Origin: Cynocephalus volans
Taxonomy: Eukaryota; Chordata; Mammalia; Dermoptera; Cynocephalidae
Assembly: GCF_027409185.1 (NCBI RefSeq)
Contig: NC_084461.1
Coordinates: 146,179,001 to 146,243,000, forward strand
DNA length: 64,000 nt
Direction: 5' to 3'
The notes below the pieces were generated by a model. It was not told where the DNA came from, did not search any database, and saw nothing but the letters and a program-made list of their open reading frames with translations. Below are positions 36,594-49,084 of the stretch, in pieces. The number at the start of each line of letters is the position of its first letter. Position 1 is the first letter of the stretch. The translations under genes and the position numbers were made by a program.

Positions 36594-37314
36594 GCCTCCC
36601 CCACATAGCTAGCTAGCTATTTAGATAACAGATAGCTCGATAGACATGTATATTTATTCAAAGGACTATAATTTAACACAGAGAAAAATCTGAGAATGAA
36701 TAATCAAACTTGAAAAAAGTTAGATAAATAATTGTTTTTAATAATCAATATTAAATATTCAAAGTGATCAAGGCTTCAATAAATACAAGCAAAAATAGTT
36801 GTCATATTTAAGGAAACAAAGTGACACTATTCAAGAAAAAGGTAGTATTAAAGGATCAAAATATTAAGAAAAGCCTATGAAAATGAGAATACATACATAT
36901 ATGATTACTCATACGTTCATATGTATGTAGATACCTAGCTATTTATGCACACATACATATCTGTGTGTTTTACCTGAGAATATTTCATTGTGCATTTTAT
37001 TTTACATAATTCTATATTTGCATTAAAATTCCAAAGTTTTTAGTGAATTTTAATTATTCTATACTTTGTGTATGTGCTTATGAATACATATAGGCTGATG
37101 ATATAGGAAACACTGGCAATTTCAGACCACTTTTACATCTGTAAAATATATATATATACGAATGTGTGTATATATAATTATATATATATTATTTCAGTGA
37201 CATTCATTTTATATTCATATACTATTTGAGGTACCCTTACCTCAAAAAGTATATGAATACATGCAAAGGTTTGTATTCTCTCTTAATTCTATTTTCCCAC
37301 AAACTTTTGGAAGT

Positions 37315-37318
<4 letters not shown>
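36592..37318. other. Unassigned AT-rich sequence between the (CT)n and (GT)n tracts
   Basis: No gene or named repeat. There are short TA-rich alternating runs near 37146-37190. Confidence 0.5.

Positions 37319-37384
<66 letters not shown>
37319..37384. repeat. Pure (GT)n microsatellite
   Basis: 33 uninterrupted GT units, likely polymorphic. Open frames that cross it on either strand (poly-Cys/Val or poly-Thr/His) are artefacts of translating the repeat. Confidence 0.95.
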
Positions 37385-37387
<3 letters not shown>

Positions 37388-37734
37388 CATATCCAAAATG
37401 AATGCCACTGAAATAATGTTAAATGCTGAAAAAGAGTAAGCAGGATCATGGATTTCAAAATGACCCAGATACTGTATTGGCAGCACACAATATAATGGTT
37501 ATTTCCCTGTAAAACTGCAAATTATTCTGTGTGTGTATTTATTAAGCACGTTTTTTTCCCCTAAAGCACAGTCAAAAAATTGGGGTGAAGTTTATCTGTC
37601 AGAAATTCACAGAAATCTATTTTAGTGATATTCTCTTCTTTCCATATATAAAGGTATATAAGAACTTTTAAAAGACAACTTAGTAAAAATCCAGGACATA
37701 TGTAAATTTACCTTCTTCCAGGTGCAATAACAAA

Positions 37735-38180
37735 GTTACTGTGAATTGGCTTAGTGAAACAGAGAATTTATTTGCTTACATTACTGAAAGGTCTATGGGT
37801 TGTGCTGGGATCAGATATGGACAAATTCAGGGTGTCAATATATGTCACCAGGCTCTCTCCATAGCTGTGATCATTTTTCTTCTGTAATGGTTTAATTTTC
37901 AAACAAGATTTCTTCTGTAGTACAGTAAGATTGCTGATTTATAGCTCCAAAACATTTCCCCAACAATTCAAATTGGTATTTCAGGACTAAAACTGATTGG
38001 CCCAATTAGAGTCATTTACCACATTTGGGGTTATATGTAAGTCGGTGATTGGCTTTGCCCAGGTCACATGGCTTCCCCTTGACCTAAGGGTTGATTCAGC
38101 CCTACCTAAATTATGTGGGCAAGCAGTGGAGAGAAATTATGCCCCAAGGCAAATTTATAGTAATGTTAAAAAAACTTAGA
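37735..38180. mobile_element. Old interspersed repeat, family not named
   Basis: The architecture is 'gtgaattggcttagtgaaacag...aatttatttgcttac', later 'aaactgattggcccaattagagtcat', then 'gattggctttgcccaggtcacatggc'. This resembles a common mammalian repeat whose end carries 'attggccnngcctgggtcacatg'. A second candidate lies at 53985-54440. I cannot name it from sequence alone. Confidence 0.4.
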
Positions 38181-38332
38181 AATGAATATAGGAAGAAAAG
38201 ATGAACAATAAAAGTCCATTATATTGTGATCAATACCTGTGTGTACGATGAGGATGTGGGAATGTTCCACAGGAAATTAAAGAATCAAAAATTACCAATA
38301 TCAATATTGCCACAATTATTTTCATCAGGCCA

Positions 38333-38890
38333 TGTTGCTCTCCTTTTGAAACCAGCAACCAAGAAAGACCCACTCCTTTGCCTGGAAATAAAGGACTCTA
38401 GCATCCAGGGTTGATACAAAGTTGGAAGCTTTACTGTTAGGAAGAGCAACCTGGGAGACAGTTTCAGCTGCAAACTGTCTGAGAGGCTCAAGAGCCTCAG
38501 CAAGGGTTTTTAAAGGGAAGAGTGTGGGAAACAAAAGCAGGAGGTTAGTCCCATCAGGAAGCTGCTTTGTGAAATTGTGCCAGTTCTGGGCTTTCTTAAT
38601 TATCTCAGGGCTGGTACCGTTTCTCTTTCGTTGGGTTCTATAATTCTTTCATTCATCCTTGGGAATGAGGGTGTTATCCGGCTCCCACAAGCTGGATGCC
38701 ATCTTGTTCCCAGGCAGCTGTGACTCTAAAGGTAGAGTGGTTCGTCCATCAAGTTCCTGATTAGCTCTTATTATCTTGCTCTCCCTGAGCACTAAGTCCT
38801 GCAGTGTTTTTCCATGAACTATGCTGTGAGCCAAGGTTACAGAAAGACTTCGTTTTGTGCCTAGCATTCTGCTTAAAGCTGTGTTCTACA
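38333..38890 (-). mobile_element. Candidate ERV LTR, antisense
   Basis: On the minus strand the 558-bp unit runs from TGTAGAACACAGC (38890) to GGAGAGCAACA (38333), with TG...CA termini. Late in it there are CAGTAAAGC, a weak polyadenylation-like signal, and a short GT/CT-rich U5-like end. It is richer in GC than its flanks. I find no duplication of the target site. An unrelated repeat cannot be ruled out. Confidence 0.5.
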
Positions 38891-39840
38891 AAATGGCTCT
38901 TCTACGGCTAATTGCCTATGACTATTTGCTGCAGTGGGATTTTACCTTTTATTGAAATGATTTTAAAATTCACAGATTTTTTTTTTTTTTTTGAAGTCCT
39001 AAGTAAACCTAAGTAGACATGTCTTTTGAAGAAAGTGCAGATATCAAACCAGCCTGGGGAATATCCAGCCTCTAGTTGTGACTGGTGTTGTGCTTTGCTC
39101 TTTTTTAAAGGCTCATACAACTTGACGCTTACTCAGTCTTATGCTTTTCAGACGAATTTACTTTTTTTGAAAAGGCACTCTCCTCTTTCTCCAAACAGTG
39201 ATCTGATTCTAATATTTCTAATGCTTGTCTTTACTGAATTAGTATTGATTTTACAGCAGAACGTATTGTTAGGAGAAAAACCCTTTGGCTTAACATATAG
39301 CAATCAGTGTTCTAGGAGAGAGCACTTTCACTAAAATGTAGCTAAATGGATCTAAGAAGCCCAGATTATACTATAGATGACTGAAACTACAAGGTGCCAT
39401 TGCCATGTTGATGATGTTTTACTCAAAGTTTAGCTCTATTCATTAGAATAGTGATTATACAGCTTTTGGATGGCCACAAAACACAGGGACAGGTGTCTTC
39501 CTTGTATCCAATTCACTCTCATTGCCGTATCCAAGATTATTACAGTGTATACAGCATTCTGCGAGAATCCAGAATGACAGTACAGTGCTTTACCTATTAA
39601 GTAAGTAAATAGAAAGTGGAATTCACAATCACTTACAAAATAAATAATTTATTCACCAAATTTCATACATTAACTACATGGGAAAAAATTACATAACACA
39701 CATATTGCAATCCTGAAATAATCACCAGTTAGCTGTTGTGACCATTTCATGTCCAATTTTGCTTTAATGAAGATGTTTTTCATGACACATTTCCTTGCTG
39801 AAATTTCTGATAGATTGTAAGTAACTAAAGGGAAACCAAG
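38891..39840. other. Unassigned sequence
   Basis: No gene is supported. A T-run at about 38975-38992 may be the antisense tail of a retroposon I cannot identify. Confidence 0.45.
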
Positions 39841-39849
39841 GTGGTTTTA

Positions 39850-40205
39850 AGAAAAAATCTTCTCTGGGCTATTGTGTCACTCATGGAATAATAACCTGGA
39901 GTGGATGACAGTTCTCACACCAGCTGCTTGACATCTGAACAGCTGCCAATGCCCTAGGAAATGTCACACCATCAGATATCGACTCTGAGTGTGTGAGCAG
40001 CAAAAATGTACCTGGTAGAGGCCAGCACCCCAGGCCATGACTAACACCCGAGGCCCCATCATCCCATAAGCTTGAAGCCTGGGTTGAGCTGTCAGTTTAA
40101 TAAATGAATAGCCTCTTTGTTTTGATCAGCATTGTCAAGGCTTATTTCAAAAAGGGACTCTGATTCCTCTCACAGTCTAGCCCAGCCAAAGTCAACTGGT
40201 ACAAT
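39850..40205. other. Higher-GC block, possible unclassified LTR
   Basis: A block with balanced base composition in AT-rich surroundings. It holds 'ggccagcaccccaggcc', 'taacacccgaggccccatc', AATAAA near 40100 and a CT-rich end 'ctctcacagtctagcccagcc'. The order (GC-rich part, AATAAA, CT-rich end) is LTR-like, but I see no clear TG...CA ends and do not recognise a family. Confidence 0.3.
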
Positions 40206-42242
40206 TTCAAGGTGAATTTATTCATTCTTTATAAAGTTCTGTGCGCGAATATATCAAGACAGTTGAATAAATTGAAATAAATAGAGTTGGAGTTACATAT
40301 TCTCCCAGTAATTGAAATAGTTTCCCCCCAATATATTTATAGTAATAATTCTACCTTTATGAAACCTACTCTAGCCACAGAAAGGAAAGCATAGAATTAC
40401 CATTTTGATAACATATTTGGAAAATACAATTGGGGCTAATATGTTGATAAGGGCACCTGAAAGTTGTCCTTGCCTTTAACCATTCCATGTTAAAGCACAA
40501 TTTTATCTCTTGATAAATATGCACAATTAGCTTGCTTTGACTTACAAATATTTACCTTGAATTTGGTCATTTCTAAATGGAAATGCCCCCAAAATATCTC
40601 TTTCTCTCTGCTTTACAGTACTTTGGATTTGAGTTACATGTATAGGACACTGAATTACAACACAGCAGCAACGTTGATGTCCATCAGAAATGACAAAATC
40701 TAGTTAATTTGATGTATAGAATTACTTTAACATGGGTCAACTAAGATACCAACATTATGGTGTTTAATAATATACAATAGTTTTGACTTGAAGCTCCAAG
40801 GTTCACTTAAAAAAAATTTTTTTCTTTATTTTGGAAATGAACAGACTCTAGGTCATAGTAAGAAAGGGTTACTGTAACAGAAAGCTCTCCTGGTTATTGT
40901 AGAAAAATCCTCCTCGAGTTTATCTGCACATGATGGAGAGAGAATTAATCTTGAACACTTACAGCATGCTGTTCTTAAAAGGATTTTCAACGTATAAAAT
41001 ATCTTATCTGGAAAGTTTGGCTCCCCTTAAAGCCATCAATAAGCCTTGGGAAATGCTGCAATCTGAGGTTTGGGGAGGAAAATGCTTTGACTTGATAATG
41101 AAAGACACCTGGGAGCGACTGGCGCGTGCTAACAGAAAAGTCAAATAATTGAGGTATAATGGTAAGAGGGGGTTTAGGGAACAACTTAGTCCAATGCTAA
41201 TCCTTTGAAAACTGAAGCGATGTCTATGATTTTTTTTTCCCCACTGACAAGCAATCTATAAAAGTAATCAAACTGATCAACCGTGAATGCCATTTCCCTC
41301 CCTTTATCTCTTTTTATCTCATTCTTTTAAAGCAAGTTGAAGCTCCCTCTCCCATGCATTGGTGTGTATATAAGCTCTGATGTGTGACCCATGGGCAAAT
41401 AAGCATTTCCTCACCACTGCCTGGCACATTACTATTTCATAAAACATAAACAATAAATGTGTGAGTTACAGTCAGGCTGAAGAGATGTATGTCTTGAATG
41501 ATATAAATTTTCCATTTTTACCTCTCTGTCATTTTTTAAAATATAGTCAAGTTATTGATTAAAAGTCTTCTTTCACACCTCTTCCAGGAAAACCCAAATG
41601 AATGAGCTGAAAATCTGAGCCACGATTTTAGTAGATGGATGTCTACACACTCATAACACATTATCAAAGCAGTGCCTTTGTTGATAGTGAACAGAGATCA
41701 CATCAATTTCAGAGTTTGAGTTCACCTGAAGCAGAAGGTGGTCTGTGGGGCCTGGAAAAAATAGCCATGTTACTTTGGATGTAGAAGCTCTCCTGAGGGT
41801 TTAAACTAGTTTTTGATGACCAATACTTTCATAGGGAAAATGCTGCTTAGGAAGAAATGACTGTTAAACTCTTAAGAACTAATTGAGAGCATGGACATTG
41901 CAATCGCCTTCCATTTTTAGAGTCTAAATTGTATCTGAACACAATATAACCCCTTGAGTAAATAACTAGAATAGCATTACCTCAGGAGACCATGACTGAA
42001 AGGCATAGAAATCTCTCACTGCCTGTGTGTCTTGCCTTGTCTTAATCTGAGAGTAAATAGTTACTCTTTTCAAGGAACTTTTTCAGAGAATTTTCATATA
42101 AAAATTCTATCCCTTTCCTCTGCAAGCAAAGGACTTTTAGTAATTCATGAGTCTGTTACTGATGGTTATCCAATTTCTTGGTAATGTTAATAGAAACACC
42201 CTGCTCTCCCATTCTTTGGAGCTTCCTAAATAACCTCTAGAA
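40206..42242. other. Unassigned sequence
   Basis: No gene is recognised. A possible short L2 end lies at about 41415-41465 ('gcctggcacattac...aataaatgtgtgag'). Confidence 0.45.
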
Positions 42243-42438
42243 CATGAGTGAGCAAACTTTTTCTGAAAAGGGCCATATTGTAAATGTTTTAGGCTTTGTA
42301 GTTTCTATTGGAACTACTCAACTCTGCTGTTGTAGTGTGAAAGCAGTCATAGATGGATGTGGCTGTGTTCCTATAGATCTTTATTTACAGAAATTGGTGG
42401 TGGGCTGGATTTGGCTTCTGGGCTATAGTCAGCCCCTG
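42243..42438 (+). mobile_element. hAT-Charlie element, MER58-like
   Basis: 'tgagcaaactttttctgaaaagggccatattgtaaatgttttaggcttt...actactcaactctgctgttgtagtgtgaaagcagtcatag...tttatttacag', ending 'gtcagcccctg'. This is the familiar order of a short non-autonomous hAT transposon with inverted ends (gagcaaact and its complement-like end). MER58 is a remembered name. Confidence 0.7.
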
Positions 42439-43055
42439 CTCTAGAATATAAAACATCTAGGTAATGAGATTCTATTATTCTAATCCACATCAATAAATTA
42501 ATACAAGCTGTCGTTATCACCCCATGGAGTTGGGATAATTCTTGTTGAAGACTTATACTAACCTAGTGACCTGTTAAACCAATCAAGCTACTCTCAGTAC
42601 TGGACAACAAAACACTAGTAAAATATAAGATCTTAACATTTGGTTGCAGGTCACAATATAATTAAGGTCTTTCAATCATCAAAACATTATTGAACTTATC
42701 CAATCATCATATTTTTAGAGAGGAAAAATTTCTACTATGGGCTGGACAGAAAGGAATACAGTGCTATCATGGAGCAGAATATAATCTAATAAACCACCAG
42801 AAAAAAACTAAATTTGTGACAAGTGTTTTATAAGAGGAAAATTAAGGTGAGATTGAGAATAATGGTGGTGGGGATTGTACTTTGTACTGAATGGTTTAGA
42901 AACCCTCTTACAGTTTTTCTGTCATTTAGAAATAAAGGCAAAGTGAAGCTCTGCCTGGACATAAGCTCAATGGCTAGAATGGACTATTTAATGATATCTT
43001 TAAAAGAATACTAGTTACCTAAAGAAGCACATTTGACAAAATTCAAAAGGCACAA

Positions 43056-43097
<42 letters not shown>

Positions 43098-43920
43098 TAG
43101 TAAAAGTAAATAATCTTTCCCAAATGCCTTCAACTACTCAGTTTTCCTCCCTAGAGAAAATATTATTACCATTTTTTCATTTGTTTCATATGTGTGTGCG
43201 TATATATATATATGCTAGAAAATAGGACTTGAAAAAGAGAGATCAATTTCCTACTTTCACTATGCATTCATACATCAGCAGGTAAAAGCTCACTGGTACG
43301 TTTAGAGTTTTAATGATGGGTACTTTATATACTGTGAAATGTTTGCTGTGACACAGTACTGCAGTAATAACACTCATACTTACAATTTTGTATGAGACAT
43401 CTGTGGTAAGAAACCATACTGCATGAGTCTGTCACTTTTCTCTATATACAGTAAGCAGAAGCACACCTATTTTATTCCAGACTATCTTATCAAAGATGTT
43501 TTTATGGCAAACAGCCTTGGAAGATAGAAATGTTGTCTCCCTCTGGAAGGAAAACAGGTTTACTTACCAGTCAGCAGAAAAGATTCAGAGCTCCTAAACT
43601 CAGGGTTCCTCAGCTCTGAAGCAAACCCACACATATGCAGCCTCTCCATGTTGCACTTGTGGGATTGAGGGGACCAGGGGAACTAAGGGAAACATGCGGC
43701 TTGTGCTGTTTCCTATCCCATGAGTAATAACGCTCTTCATCTCTAGCCCAGGAGTTTCCAAGTTTCTGCCAACACCCAGAAAACTATAACAGGCTAATTA
43801 AAATGTAGGGGAAAATCTCAGACCCTTCATAGTTCATAATTATCTGTAGGATAAATTCTTAGAACTAGAATTGTGGAGCCCAAGATAAAGTGCATTATAA
43901 ATGCATTTTTGATAATTTCA
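42439..43920. other. Unassigned sequence with a (CA)n tract
   Basis: (CA)n lies at 43058-43095, followed by a GT/TA run near 43189-43213. No gene is seen; the frame at 42823-43014 has no recognisable relationship. Confidence 0.45.
43058..43095. repeat. (CA)n microsatellite
   Basis: 19 uninterrupted CA-type units. Confidence 0.92.
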
Positions 43921-44565
43921 TTAACGTCAACATATATGCAAATGCCTGTTTCCCTTCCTCCAATCTCATTAGCAAGTTGTGTTACCTAACTTTTGTTATT
44001 TGTCAAATTGCTATGAAAAATGACATCTGATTGTATTTTTAATTTGCATTTCACAATGAGTGAGTCTAAATATTAACTCAGGTACTTAATAGGTGTATAT
44101 ATATACTTTTCTCTGAAATTTTCTATTTCTATTCTTACCCATTTTTCTATTGGTTTTTCTTATTGATTATTTAGAATTCTTTAAGTGTTAACAAATTAGG
44201 ATTTGTCGATCAAACATGGAACACATATTTTCCTCAAATTTTCAATTATCTTTCTACTTTAAGGATTTTCTTATGAATGAGAACTTTTAAAATTTTAGGT
44301 AGACAAATTTATCGCTATTGTCTTTAATGGTTCCTGGATTTATGCTATATTAAAATCTTTTCTACTCAAAGATTATGTAAAAAATAAGTTTTGCTGCTTT
44401 TTATACTTTTCTGACTTTTTTCTTTCACATTTCAAGCTTTGATCCATCTGCACTGTATTTTTGAGCAAGGATTAAGATATAGATCCATTTCATTTCTTGT
44501 TCTGGATTAGGGTATTTTTGAAATAACCAACACCATTTTAGAAATCTTAATTGAGATTTGGAACA
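43920..44565 (-). mobile_element. L1M fragment, antisense (ORF2 C-terminal half)
   Basis: The plus strand has the antisense order typical of L1 ORF2: 'gttatttgtcaaattgct', 'ctttctactttaaggattttctta', 'gtctttaatggttcctggatt', then 'agctttgatccatctgcactgtatttttgagc'. It is very diverged and no reading frame survives. Confidence 0.6.
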
Positions 44566-45192
44566 AAAAAGAATTTCCTCGAGAATAACTTAATCACACA
44601 CTTGAGATAAACTATTAACTGAATTTACTAAACCGTTAAATTAAACATTTCAACTAATTACCAAAATACTATTGAATTGTAAGATATGCTTTGGCCACCA
44701 GGTTTCTTCACAGAGGGAGGGAATCAGGACATATTCTCTAGTGAGGTCATTTTCAGGACTATCGTTTTGATAATCCTTCCTCCCGTTCTTCCCTGTTTTC
44801 CTATCTCTTTTCTTCCCACCTTCCTTCCCTACTATTTACCCTTCCTACTTCATCTCTCCTTCCATCCCTCCCTCCTTCCTTCCTTCCTTCTTTCCTTCTT
44901 CCTTCCCATTTTATGAATCTGACAAATCTCCTTCAAAGACCAATTCTTACTGTTTATAATGGTGTTGGTAATTTCTGTGCATGTTTTTACGAACTTGCTT
45001 TTTTTAATCTGTGGATTCCGTGTGTCTTTCCCTTTTTCGTCTTCTGCTACATTCTCCTCTACATTGTAATAGTAGACTAGAAACATGATGAGGTTTTCGG
45101 GTTCCCAAAGGATTAAGAGTTTCTCCATATATATAGATCCTTCTTTTTCCTTCTTTTTAATATGCTCACACTGAGACTAATGACTAGCCCTC
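44566..45192. other. Unassigned sequence with a C/T-rich tract
   Basis: A polypyrimidine (CCTT)n-type run lies at about 44850-44905. The open frame crossing it is a repeat artefact. Confidence 0.5.
44850..44905. repeat. (CTTC)n/(CCTT)n polypyrimidine tract
   Basis: An imperfect tetranucleotide pyrimidine run on the plus strand. Confidence 0.8.
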
Positions 45193-45631
45193 TGTAGTAG
45201 ATTGAATTATGTCCCCCCCAAAACTCACTGAAGCTTGAATTGTGTCCCTCAAGTTTTATGTATTAGAAACTTGACCCCCGTGTGACTGTTGAGAGGGTTG
45301 GAAATCCTATTATGGTAATTAAGAGGTGGAGCCTTGCAGAGGTGATTGGATTGTAGGACCATGCAGTAGTGAATGGATTAAAAACGGTGGTCAGGGGTGT
45401 GGTTCTGAGGGCTTTAAAAGAAGAGAGAGGAGAGTCTGTCTGTCTGTCTCTCTCTCTCTGCTTCTACAGTCTTGCAATGTGAGACCCCTGGGTCACTGTC
45501 ACCACCACCAGATCTGTTCCTTGGACTCTGGACTTCCCAGCCTCAGAAACTGTAAACAATACATTCCATTTTCTTTATAAATCACCCAGTTCCATGTGTT
45601 TTGTTATAAGCAACAAAAACTGACCAATACA
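45193..45631 (+). mobile_element. MaLR LTR (MST/THE1 type), solitary
   Basis: 439 bp from TGTAGTAGATTGAATTATG to ACTGACCAATACA. Landmarks are 'cctattatggtaattaagaggtgg', 'gtagtgaatggattaaaaacggtggtc' and 'gaggggtgtggttctgag', 'ggctttaaaagaag', then 'aaacaatacattccattttctttataaatcacccagt'. The flanking five bases match at four positions (CCCTC and CCATC), an eroded 5-bp duplication as expected of this class. The open frame inside it is not a gene. Confidence 0.85.
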
Positions 45632-47126
45632 CCATCTATAAAGAAAATTTATATTTTTTATCATGTTCTAAGTGTAAGCTAGTATTTAAGTGACATTAGC
45701 CTACGTATGCATTAGCTTAATGCTCTTGTGACCTTATTTTTGAATTGAAATTGCATGAGTTCATAGTTAAAGGAAACAAACGTATTATAGTTTTTGTTTC
45801 CAAAACGTTCTAATATGCATTATTTCTGGTTTTTTAACTTTAAGTTAAAATAGACTTTTTTTTTTTTTTCAATGGTATCTAAATGTGTCTCTAATTTGAT
45901 ATTTGGAGTTAGGTCTCCAAATATACAAAAATACAAATCTATGGAAACAAACAAAGTAAGATAACAATTAGTATTTTTAGAGAAAGCATTTTATCCACTA
46001 TGGTATGAGTCTGAATTGGTATAACATTTCTGTCATCAACCTGGCAGTATTTATCAAGACTCTTAAAAATGCCAATTTATGAAATTTTATCTTCCAGAAG
46101 AATTTAGGGATTAGAAGAAATATGTATAAAATATACATATATTACATTATATTAGGAAGAAAAATAATTTAATGTCAAGAGAAAAGATAAATAATATGTA
46201 GAATATATGAAAAATATCTTAGTTATTAAAAACTATTCAAAGAATAAAGACATGAAAAATGCTCATTTTAAGTAAAAAAATCAGCATTACAATATATGTT
46301 TAATATAACCATGATTTTAAAAAAATTCCATAGGTATAGCTGAAAACTGGAGAAAAACATTATTGCCAAAATATTTCCAATATTAAAATATCATGATGCC
46401 ATTATAGATTATTGTTTCCCTCTTTACAGTTTTATTTTTCAAAAATTTAATGGCAGATATATATATTTAAATTAAGAAAAATAAATAACAAATATTAATT
46501 TCAAAAATTGTAAATTCTCATTAAAAATTCATATGAAAATATGGGTTTCTATTACTTTTAAGAAATTGCTACTTTAAAGGCTTATCATTTACAAAGTAGA
46601 ACATGACATTTTTGCTTATAAAGCTATATTTGCTGTGTAGCTCCAGATGACTGAGCCCGCAAATCTGGTAGTTACTACTTGATAAATGTAGGTTCATTGG
46701 TTATAGTATGAGAGAAAATGAACTAGGGTCTTTCCTGAACACGGGAGAAGAACAAAGCACAGGTTTCCACATGCAGGGCAAATACATTTCTTCTATGTCC
46801 TCCTTCCTCCTTCTCTTCTTTTCCCTTTTCTTCCTCCTTTCTCTTGGCTTTTTTTCTTATACTTCTTAGATAATGAGTTTGAATGAGACTGCATTAACAC
46901 TAACACCAAATTTTATCCATTTGTTCAGCTCTCTCAAACCAATTCCAAATCTGCATGGAAATTTCTGGAACCTTGAAGTGTGGTTCAGTCCCATGAGTTT
47001 TTATTCCTTCTGCTTTTGCTAGATACTATGTTTTTTGGCAGTTCATCAGCCCATTCCAACAGTAACTCAAGGCTGTCTTCTGCCACTACCCTGTCAGGTG
47101 TGATAGTCTCTTTTGTTCTGAATAAT
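45632..47126. other. Unassigned AT-rich sequence between two MaLR LTRs
   Basis: I looked here for a MaLR internal region that would join the two flanking LTRs into one element, and found none. The content is AT-rich and unrecognised. Confidence 0.55.
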
Positions 47127-47375
47127 TGTAGTGGATTGAATTATGTCCCCACAAAGCTTGTTGAAGCTTTTATTGTGTCCCCCAGGTTTATGTATTAGAA
47201 ACTTAGCCCCCACTATGATTGTTAAGAGGGTGGGAAATCCTATTATGGTAATTAAAAGTGGAGCCTTGAAGAGGTGATTAGATTGTGGGACTGTGCAGTA
47301 GTGAATGGATTAAAACTGGTGGTCAAGGGGCGTGGTTCTGAGGGCTTTAAAAGAAGAAGAGATTCTTTGGCTCTT
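47127..47375 (+). mobile_element. MaLR LTR (MST/THE1 type), 3' truncated
   Basis: TGTAGTGGATTGAATTATG through 'ggctttaaaagaagaagagattc', closely following the first ~240 bp of the LTR at 45193, including 'gcagtagtgaatggattaaaac' and 'gtggtcaaggggcgtggttctgag'. The match stops near 47375, so the 3' half is missing. Confidence 0.82.
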
Positions 47376-47754
47376 TCTTCTGTTTCAAATGTTCTTACTC
47401 TATATATTTTCATGATTCATTTTCCCTCTTCACTCACACTTTGATTAAAATTAACCATCCACTTCAGAAATTCCTTCCATGATCACTCTATCTGAAATTA
47501 CCCCTTGTCACTGTCTACCCCATATTCTGAGTTTACTTTTCTTTATAGTGCTTACCACTACTTGATCGACTTGTTTGTTTATTGTTTATCCATATGCATA
47601 ATTGTGTATTTTCCATTATCCTCCATTAGAAAGTCAATACCATGAGGGTCATTATTTTGTTGTTGTTGTAATGTTTTTGTTTTTTTGGGTTCCCCCCCCC
47701 ACAATAGTTCAGTACCTGAAATATGATGACTGAGAAAATATTTATGAGAAAGAA

Positions 47755-47977
47755 TAGGGTTTCTCAACCTTGACAGTATTGATATTTGGGGCTGGATAAT
47801 TCTCTATGGTGGGGGGGGGGGAATAGTTGAAATAGGAACACGTAATTCCTATGCACTGTAGGATACTTAGTGTCCCTAGATGCCAGTAGACCCTCCATTC
47901 ATTACAAACAAAAATATCTCCTGATACTGTCAAATATCTGCTGGGGAGCAAAATCACTCCCCAAATGAGAAACACTG
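47755..47977 (-). mobile_element. MER20-like hAT DNA transposon
   Basis: On the minus strand it reads CAGTGTTTCTCATTTGGGG, then 'gattttgctccccag', 'ctactggcatctag', 'atcctacagtgcatagg', 'agagaattatccagcccc', ending 'ggttgagaaaccct'. This is the MER20 order with 'tttctca'-type inverted ends. A G-run of about ten lies inside it at 47811-47821. Confidence 0.85.
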
Positions 47978-49084
47978 AAATAAAAGAATAAACTGGGTAT
48001 TATGCACTTCTCCTGGTACTGTTCCATGGCCATAACACTGTACCTACTAACTAATTCTGATACATAACCTCCTCTAGTATCACCCTTTTTTCTGATTAAT
48101 ACTATCCAACAGTGTTGTAATGAAATTGTTGAAACCTAAGCAAAAGTATTGGTTTGATTTTTTCATAGCAGAAGTTAAAAAGAAAAAAAAAACTGTCAAG
48201 ATCTCTTTCCAAATCTTAACCAGAAAGAAAATCCCAGCCTATTTTTTTTTTTTTTTTTTTGGCCAAAATTTTTAGATATTTGATCCATTTCCACCACTCC
48301 AAGGCTTGTACTTCCAGAACTTGGTATGAAAAACTGCTGATTTGGATATTAATGGCTTAATTTACCTAAAAGAGATCCTTGTCTAATCTCTATTCACTTT
48401 CCCCTCCTTCACTTTCAAAGTTCCATTACTTTTTTGCCATAGAAAAACTAACTTCTCTCATAGTTAAGTTCCCTTTGGTTATTTCACTGTGTCTCGTGTC
48501 TGGTCCATTACTTCCCTGTGTCTTTTGCTAAAGTGGCAGAAGGGGGGTGTGCCTAGAATGTTCTGTAGCTGGTCCTGGTGATTCTGTTGAGTCAGGCAGG
48601 GATGCTGAGCTCTCCTGCTCCCAACCTGCTTTACTGCTTCCAGGTGCCATATTGAGGCAATGTGATTATATAAGGATAGCTAGAATTAGTCATGATTTTA
48701 ACTTTCCAGTGATGAATATCCTCACTCTCCAACCCACAAAAACCATACAAATAAACAAAAACAAAAACAAAACAAACAATTTACAGACACCTCTACCACA
48801 GGTGTGTATTGCTCAGCTTTCATGTGCTGTTCAACCTCCAAACACCTATGAGAAAATTATAAATCATGTGCAGAAGTATGAATTGCTTCCGTTTATTTTG
48901 TTTTCTGGAGTAGGTATATGGGAAGCATTGTTTATTCTATTTACTTCTAATTCAATTTTTCCATTCTTCTTCATTTTTCAATAATTTGGGATGTCTGCTA
49001 TTTGAAAAACAGTTTTCATAATTAGACCTTGATTATATTCCCATGGATTAAGGAAACTTTTAAGGTTTCTATGGATTAAGGGTC
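47978..49084. other. Unassigned sequence
   Basis: No supported gene. The 145-codon frame at 48547-48984 has no recognisable domain; it crosses an A/C-rich run (aaacaaaaacaaaac near 48755) and I do not call it. Confidence 0.45.

Noticed and set aside
37226..37488. Poly-Cys/Val and poly-Thr/His open frames
   Set aside because: Translations of the (GT)n microsatellite on both strands.
45632..47126. Single MaLR provirus joining the LTRs at 45193 and 47127
   Set aside because: The sequence between them does not resemble a MaLR internal region, and the second LTR is truncated; two separate insertions fit better.
48547..48984. 145-codon plus-strand frame
   Set aside because: Low-complexity stretch in the middle, no known domain and no splice or repeat context that supports it.
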